From Nanobdellota archaeon (GTDB lineage: Archaea > Nanobdellota > Nanobdellia > Pacearchaeales > GW2011-AR1): 43,662 nt of DNA. The notes under the pieces were generated by a model. It was not told the DNA's origin and did not search any database. It was given only the letters and a program-made list of their open reading frames with translations. The stretch is from NCBI GenBank assembly GCA_027858295.1, contig JAQICZ010000011.1, positions 1 to 43,662 of the forward strand, in the 5' to 3' direction. Numbering within the stretch: position 1 is the stretch's first letter; every line of letters starts with the position of its first letter. The position numbers and the translations under genes are program-made. Below are positions 17,311 through 25,929 of the stretch, piece by piece.

Positions 17311-18477
17311 TTATTTAGAAAGTGATTTTTCAATCTCGATAAGTCTTTTTATTTTCGTCTCCCGAACATCTCCAGTAATTCCACATTTCAAAAAATCAGC
17401 ACCAAACCCAAAAGCCAGGTCAGATAAAATATTTTCCATAGTCTCTCCACTTCTGTGTGAAAATATAACTTTGATGTTATTTTCTTTAGCAAGCTTTACA
17501 ATCTCAGCAACTTCAATAAGCGACCCATTTTGATTCGGCTTTATGACAATTGCATTAATAGCCTTCTTCTCAATCGCCTTCTGAAGTCTTTTATAATTCG
17601 TTAAAATCAATGAGTCACCGACGATTAAACAATCATCATTAACAAGTTTTAACAGCTTTGAAAATATTTCAAAATCATCTTCATAAAAGGGATCTTCACA
17701 ATAAAAAATTCCTAGTTTTTTTATAATATTAGCAATGTAAATAAATTGTTCTTCAGTAGTCCTGTCAAGTTTTGGATTTCCATATCTGTATTTTTTCCTT
17801 TTATAAAAATGTGCTGCAGCGACGTCAATACCAATAGGAACATTCATTTTATTAAGCTCTTTTAATATCTCCCTCTCATTCAAAGAAGTGGTCCAAGCAT
17901 TCTCTTCATTAAGCCCTCCCCTAAAATATGAATCTTTTTGTCTCAATAAATGGCCAGCTAATTTTTTAGATTCAAGACTTATTTTCCAGCTCTCTATGCC
18001 TGAATTATTATCAGGACTGATTAAAAATTCTTGAAAGTCTGGTTTCTTATCATTAACATTTTCAGAATGAGCACCTCCTCCAATACAATTTCCTAGGAGC
18101 CTTGGAATCTTCTTAGATTCTGGATTGATTACTTCCCAAGCTTCAATATTATTTTCTTTTGCAATTGCTTTTAATGCTGCAGATTCCAAAGCGAAGAGAG
18201 CATTAGCACCAATATGGCCTTTTGTAATATCTTCTATTCGTCTCAAATCTTCAAACTTGTCAATATGTTCAGAAGAAAAATAATCAGACAACTCTTCCAA
18301 AGCCCCGATGTCTCCTTCAAGAGATTTCTTATATGGTTTAGTTTCTTTCTTGCTTTTTAACTTGCCATTTGGAGCCGAGGACACGAACTTTCCAATATTG
18401 GTATCAATTGTAACCTCTATAGTAAAATTATCACGAGAATCCTTTATAGTAGCACCCTTGATAGCTTGAATAATCAT
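17311..18477 (-). CDS. eno: enolase (phosphopyruvate hydratase), divergent
   Basis: Interconverts 2-phosphoglycerate and phosphoenolpyruvate in glycolysis. Enolase signatures: QEFLI (substrate Glu), IGIDVAAAHFY (first Mg2+ Asp), YCEDPF (Glu), VGDSLILTN (Asp), VIKPNQNGSL (catalytic Lys) and the FSHRSGET loop. The N-terminal mobile loop, normally PSGASTG with a substrate Ser, reads SAPNGKLKSKKETKPY, and other family-conserved positions differ (NCIGGGAHSEN). The start at 18477 (MIIQAIKG) is chosen because TTTATTAA lies 26 bp upstream; the frame extends 9 bp further only through a TTG. Gene order rpoK-eno is conserved in archaea. Confidence 0.88.
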   Translation of the reverse strand: MIIQAIKGATIKDSRDNFTIEVTIDTNIGKFVSSAPNGKLKSKKETKPYKKSLEGDIGALEELSDYFSSEHIDKFEDLRRIEDITKGHIGANALFALESAALKAIAKENNIEAWEVINPESKKIPRLLGNCIGGGAHSENVNDKKPDFQEFLISPDNNSGIESWKISLESKKLAGHLLRQKDSYFRGGLNEENAWTTSLNEREILKELNKMNVPIGIDVAAAHFYKRKKYRYGNPKLDRTTEEQFIYIANIIKKLGIFYCEDPFYEDDFEIFSKLLKLVNDDCLIVGDSLILTNYKRLQKAIEKKAINAIVIKPNQNGSLIEVAEIVKLAKENNIKVIFSHRSGETMENILSDLAFGFGADFLKCGITGDVRETKIKRLIEIEKSLSK

Positions 18478-18544
18478 ATAATGCAAAAAATAAATTAATT
18501 AATAAAACTTATGAAAAATACAAAGTAAAAATATTGATAAAAAA

Positions 18545-18907
18545 CTATTCGCTAGAAGTTTCTTCTTCTCTTTCGTCTTCAGGGTTAGCAAGTTCCATAA
18601 TCTCGCCTTCCTCAGCGATTTCTTTTTCTAATTCTTCTTCAGACAATTCCTTAGAAGTATCAGTAATTTTTGGAGCTTTTACTCTCTTTAACATGGATTC
18701 TTTTTTCTTAGGCATTGGCTTCTTAATTGAAATAGGTAATACATCAGAATTCAATTCAATCTCAGCAATCTTCAACGCATCAAAATTAATTTCTTCCAGA
18801 TCATTTTCTTCAATTTGAATAAGAAGTGGGGCGTTCATCGCAATTTGAAGTGCTCTGGCACCTAAAATTCTTGCTCTTTCATACTTTGTAAATTTTTCTG
18901 CGTTCAT
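18545..18907 (-). CDS. rpoK: DNA-directed RNA polymerase subunit Rpo6 (RpoK) with acidic C-terminal extension
   Basis: The N-terminal ~65 residues match Rpb6/RpoK/omega: KFTKYERARILGARALQIAM, then the NAPLLI segment and later VLPISIKKPMP. This subunit stabilises assembly of the polymerase core. After about residue 70 comes an extension not usual in archaeal RpoK, ending in an acidic tail (EELEKEIAEEGEIMELANPE). The ATG at 18907 (MNAEKF) is chosen; a TTG lies 6 bp upstream. CTTTAAAAG about 28 bp upstream could be its TATA box, although it follows rrp42 by only 50 bp. Confidence 0.9.
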   Translation of the reverse strand: MNAEKFTKYERARILGARALQIAMNAPLLIQIEENDLEEINFDALKIAEIELNSDVLPISIKKPMPKKKESMLKRVKAPKITDTSKELSEEELEKEIAEEGEIMELANPEDEREEETSSE

Positions 18908-18957
18908 TTTCAATAATAATTAACCAATTTGACTTTTAAAGCTTTCCTTTTGGAATA

Positions 18958-19770
18958 TTACTTTAAAGCTTTTTCTATCATTTTGTCAACCACTTCAGAA
19001 GCCTTAGCTGCTATTTCAAAAGCATTTTTGATTTCGTCAATTTCAAAAGCTCTACTATTACTCTTTTGTAAAGAGGATATAGTGCCTTTTGATGATCCGA
19101 TTGTAAGCCTTGTTTCACTAACATCTTCTTCTTCTCTTGTTGGATCAACAATTAAAGATTTTCCAATCTTGTGAACACTAATAGCTACTGGGACATGACT
19201 TGTCAGAGGTAATCCATTTTTAGTTGGTTGATCATATAATACTTTATCATTCTCTTCATCATACTTCGGAATTTTTGCAATCTTCATAGCTGCAATAGCA
19301 CCAATAGTTGCTGCATCCATTAAATTACCATCGTCGTTAATTGAGTAAATATCTACAAATACAGTCCAGACCTTTTTTCCAGGGACTACACATAATTTAT
19401 CAAAATCAACAAATCCAGATTCTCTAATTCCTCTGTCAGTTACTCTTGCCCATTCAATTGCATCAATTCTTGGTGGTCCTGATTCATATCTTGGAGAACT
19501 TAACGGTAATAATTCTGCTGTTACCATAAGATTTCCTTTATTTGGTGAATCTGCATATGGTTCTGAAAGTGCCATTTTAACACCAACAATAACTTCAGTT
19601 TTCCCAAGGTTAACTCTAACCGATCCTTCAGCTTTAATAGAAACATCTTTTTCAATAGTTAATTCTCTAAATTCTTCAAGTCCTCTACCATCGAATCTCT
19701 TTCCTTCTTTCTTCATATATTGTTTAATTCTATCAGCAGTTGTTGACGGAGTTGTTCTTATTTTATCCAT
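18958..19770 (-). CDS. rrp42: exosome complex component Rrp42
   Basis: Non-catalytic RNase PH-type subunit of the archaeal exosome, which with Rrp41 forms the hexameric 3'-5' RNA degradation ring. Signatures: GKRFDGRGLEEFRELTIEKD (N-terminal RNase PH start), VRVNLGKTEVIVGVKMALSE, RVTDRGIRESGFVDFDKLCV and DDGNLMDAATIGAIAAM. The length of 270 residues is normal. An SD-like AGAGGAT lies about 10 bases before the ATG. Follows rrp41 by 74 bp in the conserved exosome operon. Confidence 0.93.
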   Translation of the reverse strand: MDKIRTTPSTTADRIKQYMKKEGKRFDGRGLEEFRELTIEKDVSIKAEGSVRVNLGKTEVIVGVKMALSEPYADSPNKGNLMVTAELLPLSSPRYESGPPRIDAIEWARVTDRGIRESGFVDFDKLCVVPGKKVWTVFVDIYSINDDGNLMDAATIGAIAAMKIAKIPKYDEENDKVLYDQPTKNGLPLTSHVPVAISVHKIGKSLIVDPTREEEDVSETRLTIGSSKGTISSLQKSNSRAFEIDEIKNAFEIAAKASEVVDKMIEKALK

Positions 19771-19844
19771 TTTATTATTTATCCTCTAAATATTTTCTGG
19801 GCCAAAAATGTTTTCCAATCATTTTTTGGTTGTTTGAAAATGTT

Positions 19845-20558
19845 TTAGTTTAATCCCTCACTTTTATCTTCTATGAATTTTTTTAATGCATCTTTTTGAA
19901 TTTTATAAACTTCTTTACAAGCTTCTTTAGCCATATCAATAGATTCTTGAAGTTGTTTAACTTCAATCATACCATCTAATTGCATATGTGTAATTTTACC
20001 ATCAGAAGTTATAGATACAGGAATATCAGTTGGCCCTTCTCCTTCTTCAAAATCTTCTTCTTCTTTAGTTAGATCTACAACTAGAGTTTTGTCTAGTTTT
20101 CCGATTGAAATACTTGAAACCATATTTTTCATTGGGATTCCTGCATGAGCTAAAGCCATTGCAGCAGCGTTAATACCAGCACATCTAGTACCAGCATCAG
20201 CTTGAATAATATTAATATGAACATCAACTACTTGGTTTGGGTAGTCCTTTAAGTCAACTACTGGTTCAAGAGCCCATTTAGTAACTTCTGAGATTTCCAT
20301 AGCCCTTCTATTTCTACCAGGTCTAATTCTATCATCAACAGAAAAACTAATCATATTATACTCACATCTTAATTGTCCAGTTCTTGGATTTTGTTGATGT
20401 TGTGGATGCATCTTCTTTGGTCCGTAAACCGCAGCAATTGCAATAGTTTTACCTGATTTAAACATAGCGCTACCATCAGCGTTTGGAACAACTCCAACCT
20501 TTGCTTCAGCGGGTCTCATTTCTGTAATTTTTCTTCCGTCGGGTCTTTTGAATGCCAT
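19845..20558 (-). CDS. rrp41: exosome complex component Rrp41 (catalytic RNase PH subunit)
   Basis: Phosphorolytic active subunit of the exosome. Signatures: KRPDGRKITEMRPAEAKVGV, CEYNMISFSVDDRIRPGRNR, QADAGTRCAGINAAAMALAH (phosphate-site region) and LVVDLTKEEEDFEEG, where acidic residues coordinate the metal. The length of 237 residues is typical. It starts 1 bp after the stop of rrp4, so translation is coupled; GGGAAA in the end of rrp4 may serve as SD. Confidence 0.95.
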   Translation of the reverse strand: MAFKRPDGRKITEMRPAEAKVGVVPNADGSAMFKSGKTIAIAAVYGPKKMHPQHQQNPRTGQLRCEYNMISFSVDDRIRPGRNRRAMEISEVTKWALEPVVDLKDYPNQVVDVHINIIQADAGTRCAGINAAAMALAHAGIPMKNMVSSISIGKLDKTLVVDLTKEEEDFEEGEGPTDIPVSITSDGKITHMQLDGMIEVKQLQESIDMAKEACKEVYKIQKDALKKFIEDKSEGLN

Positions 20559-20559
20559 T

Positions 20560-21228
20560 TTATTTTTTATTTCCCTGCTCTGTGAACCATTTAGTTACTA
20601 AATCTGTTAATCCTGAGATGAATGATCTTTCAGCGATATACATAATTGCTTTTTTAGCGAATAGCTCATCTTCAATCTTATTACCTTCAACCAAAACAGT
20701 TCCGTTTTGACCAACAGTAATATCACAACCAGTATTCTCTTTAATAATCTTTATCATACTTCCTTCTTTCCCAATAATTCTAGGAACTTTATTCGAGTTA
20801 ACATTGAAAATCAAACCTTCTTCAATCTTTCCAAATCCTCGACCTTTCAGACTCAAATCAATTCCTCTTTTATTAATAGACCAAATTTTTGCAGTAACCA
20901 TATCATCAATAGTCAAAACTTCTTCCATAGCATCTTTGTTAACATATCTTGGGACTTCCATAAGTGATAAGAAAGCAGAATCTGCAGCACCAATATCGAT
21001 AATCCAACCATTAGCTAAAACATTTTCAACTTTTCCAATAACAGCATTCCCTCTTCTTGGGTGATATACACCTGATAAAGGAATTACTTTAACTAAATTA
21101 GATTGTTCTTCAGCTAGGCCATATCTTGAGGAATAAACTTTTCCATCTCTTTTTTCTGTATTTTCTCCGGGCAGGTAATCTTCACCTTCAATAATCATTT
21201 CGCCGGGTATTACTATTTTTCTTTCCAT
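20560..21228 (-). CDS. rrp4: exosome complex RNA-binding cap protein Rrp4
   Basis: Cap subunit that threads RNA into the Rrp41-Rrp42 ring. Order of domains in 222 residues: N-terminal region with VIPGEMIIEGEDYLPGENTE (about 5-25), S1 domain (RRGNAVIGKVENVLANGWII to about 135) and KH domain with the GxxG-type IIGKEGSMIKIIKENTGCDI near 160-180. First gene of the rrp4-rrp41-rrp42 group; a TATA-like AATTAAAC lies upstream, and tandem hairpins separate it from the SBDS gene. Confidence 0.95.
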   Translation of the reverse strand: MERKIVIPGEMIIEGEDYLPGENTEKRDGKVYSSRYGLAEEQSNLVKVIPLSGVYHPRRGNAVIGKVENVLANGWIIDIGAADSAFLSLMEVPRYVNKDAMEEVLTIDDMVTAKIWSINKRGIDLSLKGRGFGKIEEGLIFNVNSNKVPRIIGKEGSMIKIIKENTGCDITVGQNGTVLVEGNKIEDELFAKKAIMYIAERSFISGLTDLVTKWFTEQGNKK

Positions 21229-21279
21229 CGTTATTATAATAGTTTAATTGGTTTGTTTAAAAAGTTTTTGTAACTTTTT

Positions 21280-21411
21280 GACCAATTATTTATTCAGTTC
21301 CTTCAACGACCTCTGTAAGAAGTTGTTGTTTGGAGTTAAACTTATTCCTTTAACTCCTCTCAATGACTCTTTAGAGTTGTTGTTTGGAGTTAAACTTATT
21401 CCTTTAACTCC
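21280..21411 (-). repeat. tandem ~54-bp repeats with hairpins at the SBDS stop codon
   Basis: GGAGTTAAA-8nt-TTTAACTCC occurs twice (21332-21357 and 21386-21411), 54 bp apart, with flanking GTTGTTGTTT also repeated; a degenerate third unit lies near 21284-21310. Each is a perfect 9-bp stem; the first copy on the transcript contains the SBDS TAA in its loop. Confidence 0.7.
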
Positions 21412-22106
21412 TCAGTTGATGCGGACCCATGAGTCACAGAATTAAGTTTATCGTAAAAGTCAATTAATATACCTGCTGGGATGTTAAGAACTGCTTCTAA
21501 ACTACCATCAGCTAACCAATTTTCTCTCTCTTTATATTGTGAGAGTACTCCATACGCCTTTCCTGTTTGGATTGCCGGAACTGTTACTTTAATTTTTCTA
21601 GTTTCAATCTTAATAGGCATAACCGTTGATAATGCTGCCAAGATATCATGCATTTGAGATTCAATAGGAGTATTCTTGATATTTACATGTGCCTCATGTA
21701 AACTGGATCTTAATCTTTCAGCAGTAATTGGTCTTCCAGATTGCGGGTCAATTGCATTTGTAGCCAAAAATTCAACAACTTGCTTAACCTTTTGCTCCTG
21801 TTCCGCTCCTCTATGTTCTTGATCTGTTTCGATGTCTCCAGTCTTCACAATAATCTTACCAACTTCATCAACATTTGATGTTCCAAACGCAGTCTCAAGT
21901 TCAGCATTAGAGGCTCTGTTACCCTTCTTAACTTCTGTAAATATATTATCTCCTTCCACAAGTAAATAATCAGATTCGCCCTTCTTTACTTTTAGCGCAT
22001 CATCCATATTAACAACAATCTCAAATAAAGTAGCTCCTTTTCTGATTCTAGCGATAGTATTCCCAACCCCTACATCAAATTTTCCGTGTTCTTGATCTGC
22101 TGCCAT
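21396..22106 (-). CDS. ribosome maturation factor SBDS homologue
   Basis: Archaeal SBDS (Sdo1) releases eIF6 from the large ribosomal subunit. The FYSH domain spans about 10-95 (NTIARIRKGATLFEIVVNMD), followed by the helical domain (EFLATNAIDPQSGRPITAER, with LRSSLHEAHVNI) and the ferredoxin-like C-terminal domain (VMPIKIETRKIKVTVPAIQT). The length of 236 residues is normal. It starts 1 bp after psmA ends. The order psmA-SBDS-rrp4-rrp41-rrp42 is the classic archaeal superoperon. Its last codons and stop lie in a strong hairpin. Confidence 0.93.
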   Translation of the reverse strand: MAADQEHGKFDVGVGNTIARIRKGATLFEIVVNMDDALKVKKGESDYLLVEGDNIFTEVKKGNRASNAELETAFGTSNVDEVGKIIVKTGDIETDQEHRGAEQEQKVKQVVEFLATNAIDPQSGRPITAERLRSSLHEAHVNIKNTPIESQMHDILAALSTVMPIKIETRKIKVTVPAIQTGKAYGVLSQYKERENWLADGSLEAVLNIPAGILIDFYDKLNSVTHGSASTEELKE

Positions 22107-22107
22107 T

Positions 22108-22830
22108 TTATTTTAATTCCTCTATATCTTTGCCTTCCAGCTTTTTTATTATTTTCTCTTTGTTCCCGATAAAAGCAAGCTCAAATTTATCAATATCAAA
22201 TTTGTCATCTTGAATTGATTTAAAAATGTCCAAAGCAACCTTAACTCCTTGCTTTATTGTAAATTCTTTTTTATATTTCTCTCTCAAAAATTCTTTAATT
22301 TTAGAATCATTTTCACCAATAGCATTAGTATAATATTCAAAATAATTCCCAGTAACATCACTAGTATAAACTTGTGGACCATCCTCTGAAATCCCAACAA
22401 TCATAATAGAAACACCAAAAGGTCTAGCTCCACCATATTGAGTAAATTGTTGCTTCATTCCAGAAATTTCTTTTGTGATTAATTCTAATTCAATTGGAGA
22501 ATTATAAGTCATTCTGTGTTGTTGTGCTAAAATCTGGCTCTTGTCAATTAATACTCTAGCATCACTAACAATTCCTGCAACACTTGAAATAATATGTGAA
22601 TCAATTTCATAAATTTTTGAAGAAGATTCTTTAACAATTAATTTATCATCAATTCTTTTATCAGCTAAAATAAACACACCATCTTTGCATTTCATAGCAA
22701 TTGAAGCAGAACCTAACCTTACAGTCTTTTCAGCATATTCAACTTGTAATAAGTGACCTTCAGGTGTAAACATAGTGGCTGTCCTATCATAACCCATTTG
22801 TTGATGTTGCATATCTATTGGCATGTCCAT
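22108..22830 (-). CDS. psmA: 20S proteasome alpha subunit
   Basis: Structural outer-ring subunit that gates the proteasome. The alpha signature is clear: GYDRTATMFTPEGHLLQVEY, then AEKTVRLGSASIAMKCKDGV and KIYEIDSHIISSVAGIVSDA. The true start may be the internal Met7 (MQHQQMGYDR, 22812), as in homologues. The leader between rnp2 and psmA (22831-22998) holds a hairpin with CAC-GAAA-GTG inside AACCG..CGGTT (about 22850-22875) and a TATA-like TTAATTAAAA. Its partner, psmB, lies at 40.9 kb. Confidence 0.95.
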   Translation of the reverse strand: MDMPIDMQHQQMGYDRTATMFTPEGHLLQVEYAEKTVRLGSASIAMKCKDGVFILADKRIDDKLIVKESSSKIYEIDSHIISSVAGIVSDARVLIDKSQILAQQHRMTYNSPIELELITKEISGMKQQFTQYGGARPFGVSIMIVGISEDGPQVYTSDVTGNYFEYYTNAIGENDSKIKEFLREKYKKEFTIKQGVKVALDIFKSIQDDKFDIDKFELAFIGNKEKIIKKLEGKDIEELK

Positions 22831-22998
22831 GTGTCTTTTGTTGGAACCGGCACTTTCGTGTCAGTCGGTTTTAATTAATGGCACCCAAAGGGCGACATTC
22901 AATCATTGGAGCGTTAGAATTTTCCTAACATAAATTCTGGCTTTTAGAATTACTCCTATATTAGAATTTAGAGTGTTAGATTTAAAAGGTTTATGGAG

Positions 22999-23274
22999 TT
23001 AGGCTTCTAGTTTCTTCAACGTTCCACTAACTTTCAAAACCTCAATACGACTTTTAGAGATACAAAAAGCTCCCTTTACATTTTCAAGCGATTTTCTATT
23101 AATCGAAAGAATACCCTCTTCTTCCGAAACGTCAATCCATCTAGGAGTTGCTTCTGAAACCCCCAATGTTCCAAGATAGTCCTTTATCGCAGCACTAACA
23201 TTTTTTTTAAGATTATTCCCTCTTAATAGAAGGTATCTTTTATTCTCTTTATGTGAAGGAATTAGCGCTTTCAT
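22999..23274 (-). CDS. rnp2: RNase P protein component 2 (Pop5 family)
   Basis: Small protein of 91 residues with the Pop5 pattern: KRYLLLRGNNLKKNVSAAIK, a central strand region (EEGILSINRKSLENVKGAFC) and the diagnostic C-terminal VSGTLKKL. It supports 5'-end maturation of tRNA as part of the RNase P holoenzyme. Rnp2 next to psmA is a conserved archaeal arrangement, which supports the call despite the short length. TTTATATTT (23296-23304) lies 26 bp upstream of the ATG (leaderless). Confidence 0.75.
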   Translation of the reverse strand: MKALIPSHKENKRYLLLRGNNLKKNVSAAIKDYLGTLGVSEATPRWIDVSEEEGILSINRKSLENVKGAFCISKSRIEVLKVSGTLKKLEA

Positions 23275-23334
23275 ACTTCTCCAAGCCCTTATTTCTTTAT
23301 ATTTCTGCTGTCTTCTTCTCCTTCATTGTTTTAG

Positions 23335-23398
23335 GACTTCTGGCCTTTAACTTCTAGCTTATGGCCTCTGGCTTCTAGCTGTAAAATCTGTTTTACAG
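23335..23398. repeat. heptamer tract and adjacent 8-bp hairpin
   Basis: 23335-23376 consists of six consecutive 7-mers of consensus RRCYTCT. It is followed by CTGTAAAA-TCTG-TTTTACAG (23379-23398), a perfect hairpin. It lies between the divergent promoters of rnp2 and RNase J. Confidence 0.6.
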
Positions 23399-23453
23399 GT
23401 TTTACTAAACCTATATAAATCGATATGTATTACTTCATTTAATAGGATATAAA

Positions 23454-24794
23454 ATGGAAATTTGCTGCGTTGGAGGATTTGAGGAAGTAGGAAAGAATAT
23501 GACAGCCATAAAGGTTGGTGAAGATGTATTCTTAATTGATTGTGGATTTTATCTCCCAGGAGTGATTGAGCTTCAAGAAAATAATGAAATTGGATATACA
23601 ACTAGAGGCCTCAGAAGAGTTGGAGGAATACCAGATGATAGAGTTATTGATAAAATAAAGTGGAGAGATAAAGTTAAAGCAATTTTCCTATCTCACGCAC
23701 ATTTGGATCATGTAGCAGGACTTCCCTTCCTAATTGACAGGTATCCAAATGCAACAGTTTTTGGGACACCTTTTACAATGAAAGTATTAGATTCTTTAGT
23801 TAAAGATGCTCATGTGAATATAAAAAATCAGATGAAAGTTGTTCAATCAAATTCAACTCATTCAATTCCTGGTGCCTCAAATGATATTAAAGTAGAATTT
23901 GTTCACACAACTCATTCAACAATTGATTCAACATTTGTAGTCCTTCATACTCCCGAAGGAAGTTTTTTTTATGCTTTAGATTATAAATTCGATGACACAC
24001 CTACAATGGGGCCCGGCCCAAATTATACTAGACTAAAAGAGATTGGAGAGAATGGAGTTAAAGCTGCAATTATCAACACTCTTTATTCAGGAAAGCTAGA
24101 ATCTAATGGTAGTGAAAAAGACGCAGATGATATGTTAGAAAGGGCATTCCACGAAGCAGATAGTAATGATTCTGCTTTATTTGTAACAACTTTCTCTTCT
24201 CATATTGAAAGATTAAATAATATTGTAAAGCATGCACAGAAAACTGGGCGAGAAGTTGTCTTCTTAGGAAGAAGTCTGGCTAAATATGTTGAATGTGCTC
24301 AATATGTTGGAAAATGTCCATTCAGAAAACAAATAAAGTTAATGCGATATAGGGGTCAAGTAAACTCAATCTTAAAGAGAGTTAATGAAAATCGAGGAAA
24401 ATATGTTGTTGTTTGTACTGGGCATCAAGGAGAACAAAATTCAATTTTAGATAGAATCTCAAAAGGTCAGACAAATTTCACTTTCAAGCATGGAGATCAT
24501 TTAATTTATTCTTCAAGCATTATTCCAACAGAAGTGAATATTGAAGCTAGAAGAGTACTAGACGATAAGCTGAAGAAAATTGGAGTGAATTTACAGGTAA
24601 ATGTTCACGTTCATGGTCATGGAAGCCAAACAAGTAAAAAGAAATTAATAGAATTAGTTAAACCAAAGATTTTAATTCCCGCACATGGAACAAGAGAACA
24701 AGAGGAAGACTTAATTTGTGTAGCAAACGAATACGGGTACAAATTAGGCGAAACGTCCTATCTCGTTAATAATGGGCAAGTATTGAAGATTTAA
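23454..24794 (+). CDS. archaeal RNase J (beta-CASP metallo-beta-lactamase 5'-3' exoribonuclease)
   Basis: The 446-residue protein has the metallo-beta-lactamase zinc site SHAHLDH at about 80-86, with GFEEVGKNMTAI near the N-terminus. Further ligands are HTTHS at about 160 and ALDYKFD (motif 4 Asp). A beta-CASP domain carries TTFSSHIERL and the CTGHQGE motif. C-terminal HVHGHGS and IPAHGTREQ complete it. The family degrades RNA 5'-3' and can act in 5'-end trimming. Two-metal ligands appear complete, so it should be active. TATA (CTATATAAAT, 23411-23420) is 38 bp upstream, implying a short leader with a weak SD (TAGGAT). Confidence 0.9.
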   Translation: MEICCVGGFEEVGKNMTAIKVGEDVFLIDCGFYLPGVIELQENNEIGYTTRGLRRVGGIPDDRVIDKIKWRDKVKAIFLSHAHLDHVAGLPFLIDRYPNATVFGTPFTMKVLDSLVKDAHVNIKNQMKVVQSNSTHSIPGASNDIKVEFVHTTHSTIDSTFVVLHTPEGSFFYALDYKFDDTPTMGPGPNYTRLKEIGENGVKAAIINTLYSGKLESNGSEKDADDMLERAFHEADSNDSALFVTTFSSHIERLNNIVKHAQKTGREVVFLGRSLAKYVECAQYVGKCPFRKQIKLMRYRGQVNSILKRVNENRGKYVVVCTGHQGEQNSILDRISKGQTNFTFKHGDHLIYSSSIIPTEVNIEARRVLDDKLKKIGVNLQVNVHVHGHGSQTSKKKLIELVKPKILIPAHGTREQEEDLICVANEYGYKLGETSYLVNNGQVLKI

Positions 24795-24878
24795 TGTTCG
24801 GTTCTTAATATTAAAAATCTATAATTAAATTAACAGCATTTTTAAATAATAGTTGTTTATTTCTTATAGAGGTGTGCT

Positions 24879-25382
24879 ATGAAAGAAGGAGATTTTTTAT
24901 TGTCAAATCAAGAAATACTTGGTGGTTTAAGGGCTGCTGTAGAAAGAGGAGAAACTCTAAAAGATGCCATGATGACTTTTTATCAAGCAGGCTATGAAAA
25001 ATCAGAGATTGAGTCCGCCGCAAAAGCATTCTTGAATCAAACCTCAGCACCTTCAACAATGAACACTTCTCAAAGGCTGCCAAGTCCAGATACTCCCAAA
25101 AAAAAAGAGGAGAAAAAACCTCTAGAGAAATTAAAACCAGCAGCACTAATGCTTAAACCCATTCCTGTACCCCAAACTCCAGCAGCTTCTGCAAATATTC
25201 CCGTAAAGGAAAAGACACCTCAAAATGTTTCAGCATATGCTATTCCGAAAAAACCAGCAAATCCAGGAAAGGGAATAACAGTGATTTTGACAGTAGTTCT
25301 ATTGGCCTTGTTGGGCATCCTTGCAGCCGTATTCTTGTTCCAGGAAGATTTAGTAAATTTCTTTAATGGTTTATTTGGTTAA
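24879..25382 (+). CDS. tail-anchored protein with a UBA-like N-terminal helical domain
   Basis: The N-terminal ~45 residues (LSNQEILGGLRAAVERGETL … GYEKSEIESAAKAFL) form a compact three-helix, UBA-like pattern. A long low-complexity Pro/Lys/Ala linker runs from about 50 to 130. One hydrophobic helix near the C-terminus (TVILTVVLLALLGILAAVFL) has only a short tail, so the protein is probably anchored with its N-terminus in the cytoplasm. The start has GAGGTG 5-10 bases upstream. The next gene starts 1 bp after its stop, so the two are coupled. Function unknown; a binding or tethering role is a guess from architecture. Confidence 0.75.
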   Translation: MKEGDFLLSNQEILGGLRAAVERGETLKDAMMTFYQAGYEKSEIESAAKAFLNQTSAPSTMNTSQRLPSPDTPKKKEEKKPLEKLKPAALMLKPIPVPQTPAASANIPVKEKTPQNVSAYAIPKKPANPGKGITVILTVVLLALLGILAAVFLFQEDLVNFFNGLFG

Positions 25383-25383
25383 A

Positions 25384-25929
25384 ATGAGTCTAATTTATGA
25401 GCCCGAAGATGATTCTTATTTATTAGAAACAGTCCTAAAAAAAGAATTACCACTTTTGATAATAAATAATAAAAAACTAAAATTTCTAGAAGTAGGGATA
25501 GGTTCCGGAATCCAGCTAGTTGCCGCAAAGGAGGCCGGTGTCGACATAAAAAACATTTCTGGAGTAGATGTTAATATAGATGCCATCTCACACTGCCAAA
25601 GCTTAGGGTTCAATTGTATGAAATCAAATCTCTTTGATAACGTAACAGAAAAATTCGATGTAATCGCCTTCAACCCACCATACCTTCCCGAAGACGAAAG
25701 CCCAGAAGACGAAGAATCAAAACTAATTACAACAGGTGGTAAACTTGGTAGCGAACTCCCAAATGAATTCCTTCGTCAGGCAAAATCCCACTTAAAAGAA
25801 AACGGCAGAATCTACCTTCTAGTGTCATCACTCACAGAAAAAATGGATTGGCAAGATTACAAAAAAGAATTAATCGCCGAGAAAAAAATCTTCTTCGAAA
25901 AATTAGAAGTTTGGAAGCTAATGCTTTAA
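25384..25929 (+). CDS. HemK/PrmC-like N5-glutamine (HemK2-type) methyltransferase
   Basis: SAM-dependent Rossmann methyltransferase of 181 residues: IYEPEDDSYLLETVL (HemK2/Mtq2-like N-terminus), SAM site EVGIGSGIQLVAAKEAG, then GVDVNIDAISHCQ and the catalytic NPPY at about 97-100 followed by LPEDE. Archaeal homologues methylate the GGQ glutamine of release factor aRF1. ATG 25384, one base after the preceding stop, fits the homologous start better than an upstream in-frame start inside the previous gene. Its 3' end overlaps the convergent small membrane ORF by 12 bp. Confidence 0.85.
   Translation: MSLIYEPEDDSYLLETVLKKELPLLIINNKKLKFLEVGIGSGIQLVAAKEAGVDIKNISGVDVNIDAISHCQSLGFNCMKSNLFDNVTEKFDVIAFNPPYLPEDESPEDEESKLITTGGKLGSELPNEFLRQAKSHLKENGRIYLLVSSLTEKMDWQDYKKELIAEKKIFFEKLEVWKLML

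Noticed and set aside
23359-23601. 80-codon minus-strand frame across the RNase J start
   Set aside because: It overlaps the 5' end of a well-supported gene and contains the heptamer tract; no promoter or family.
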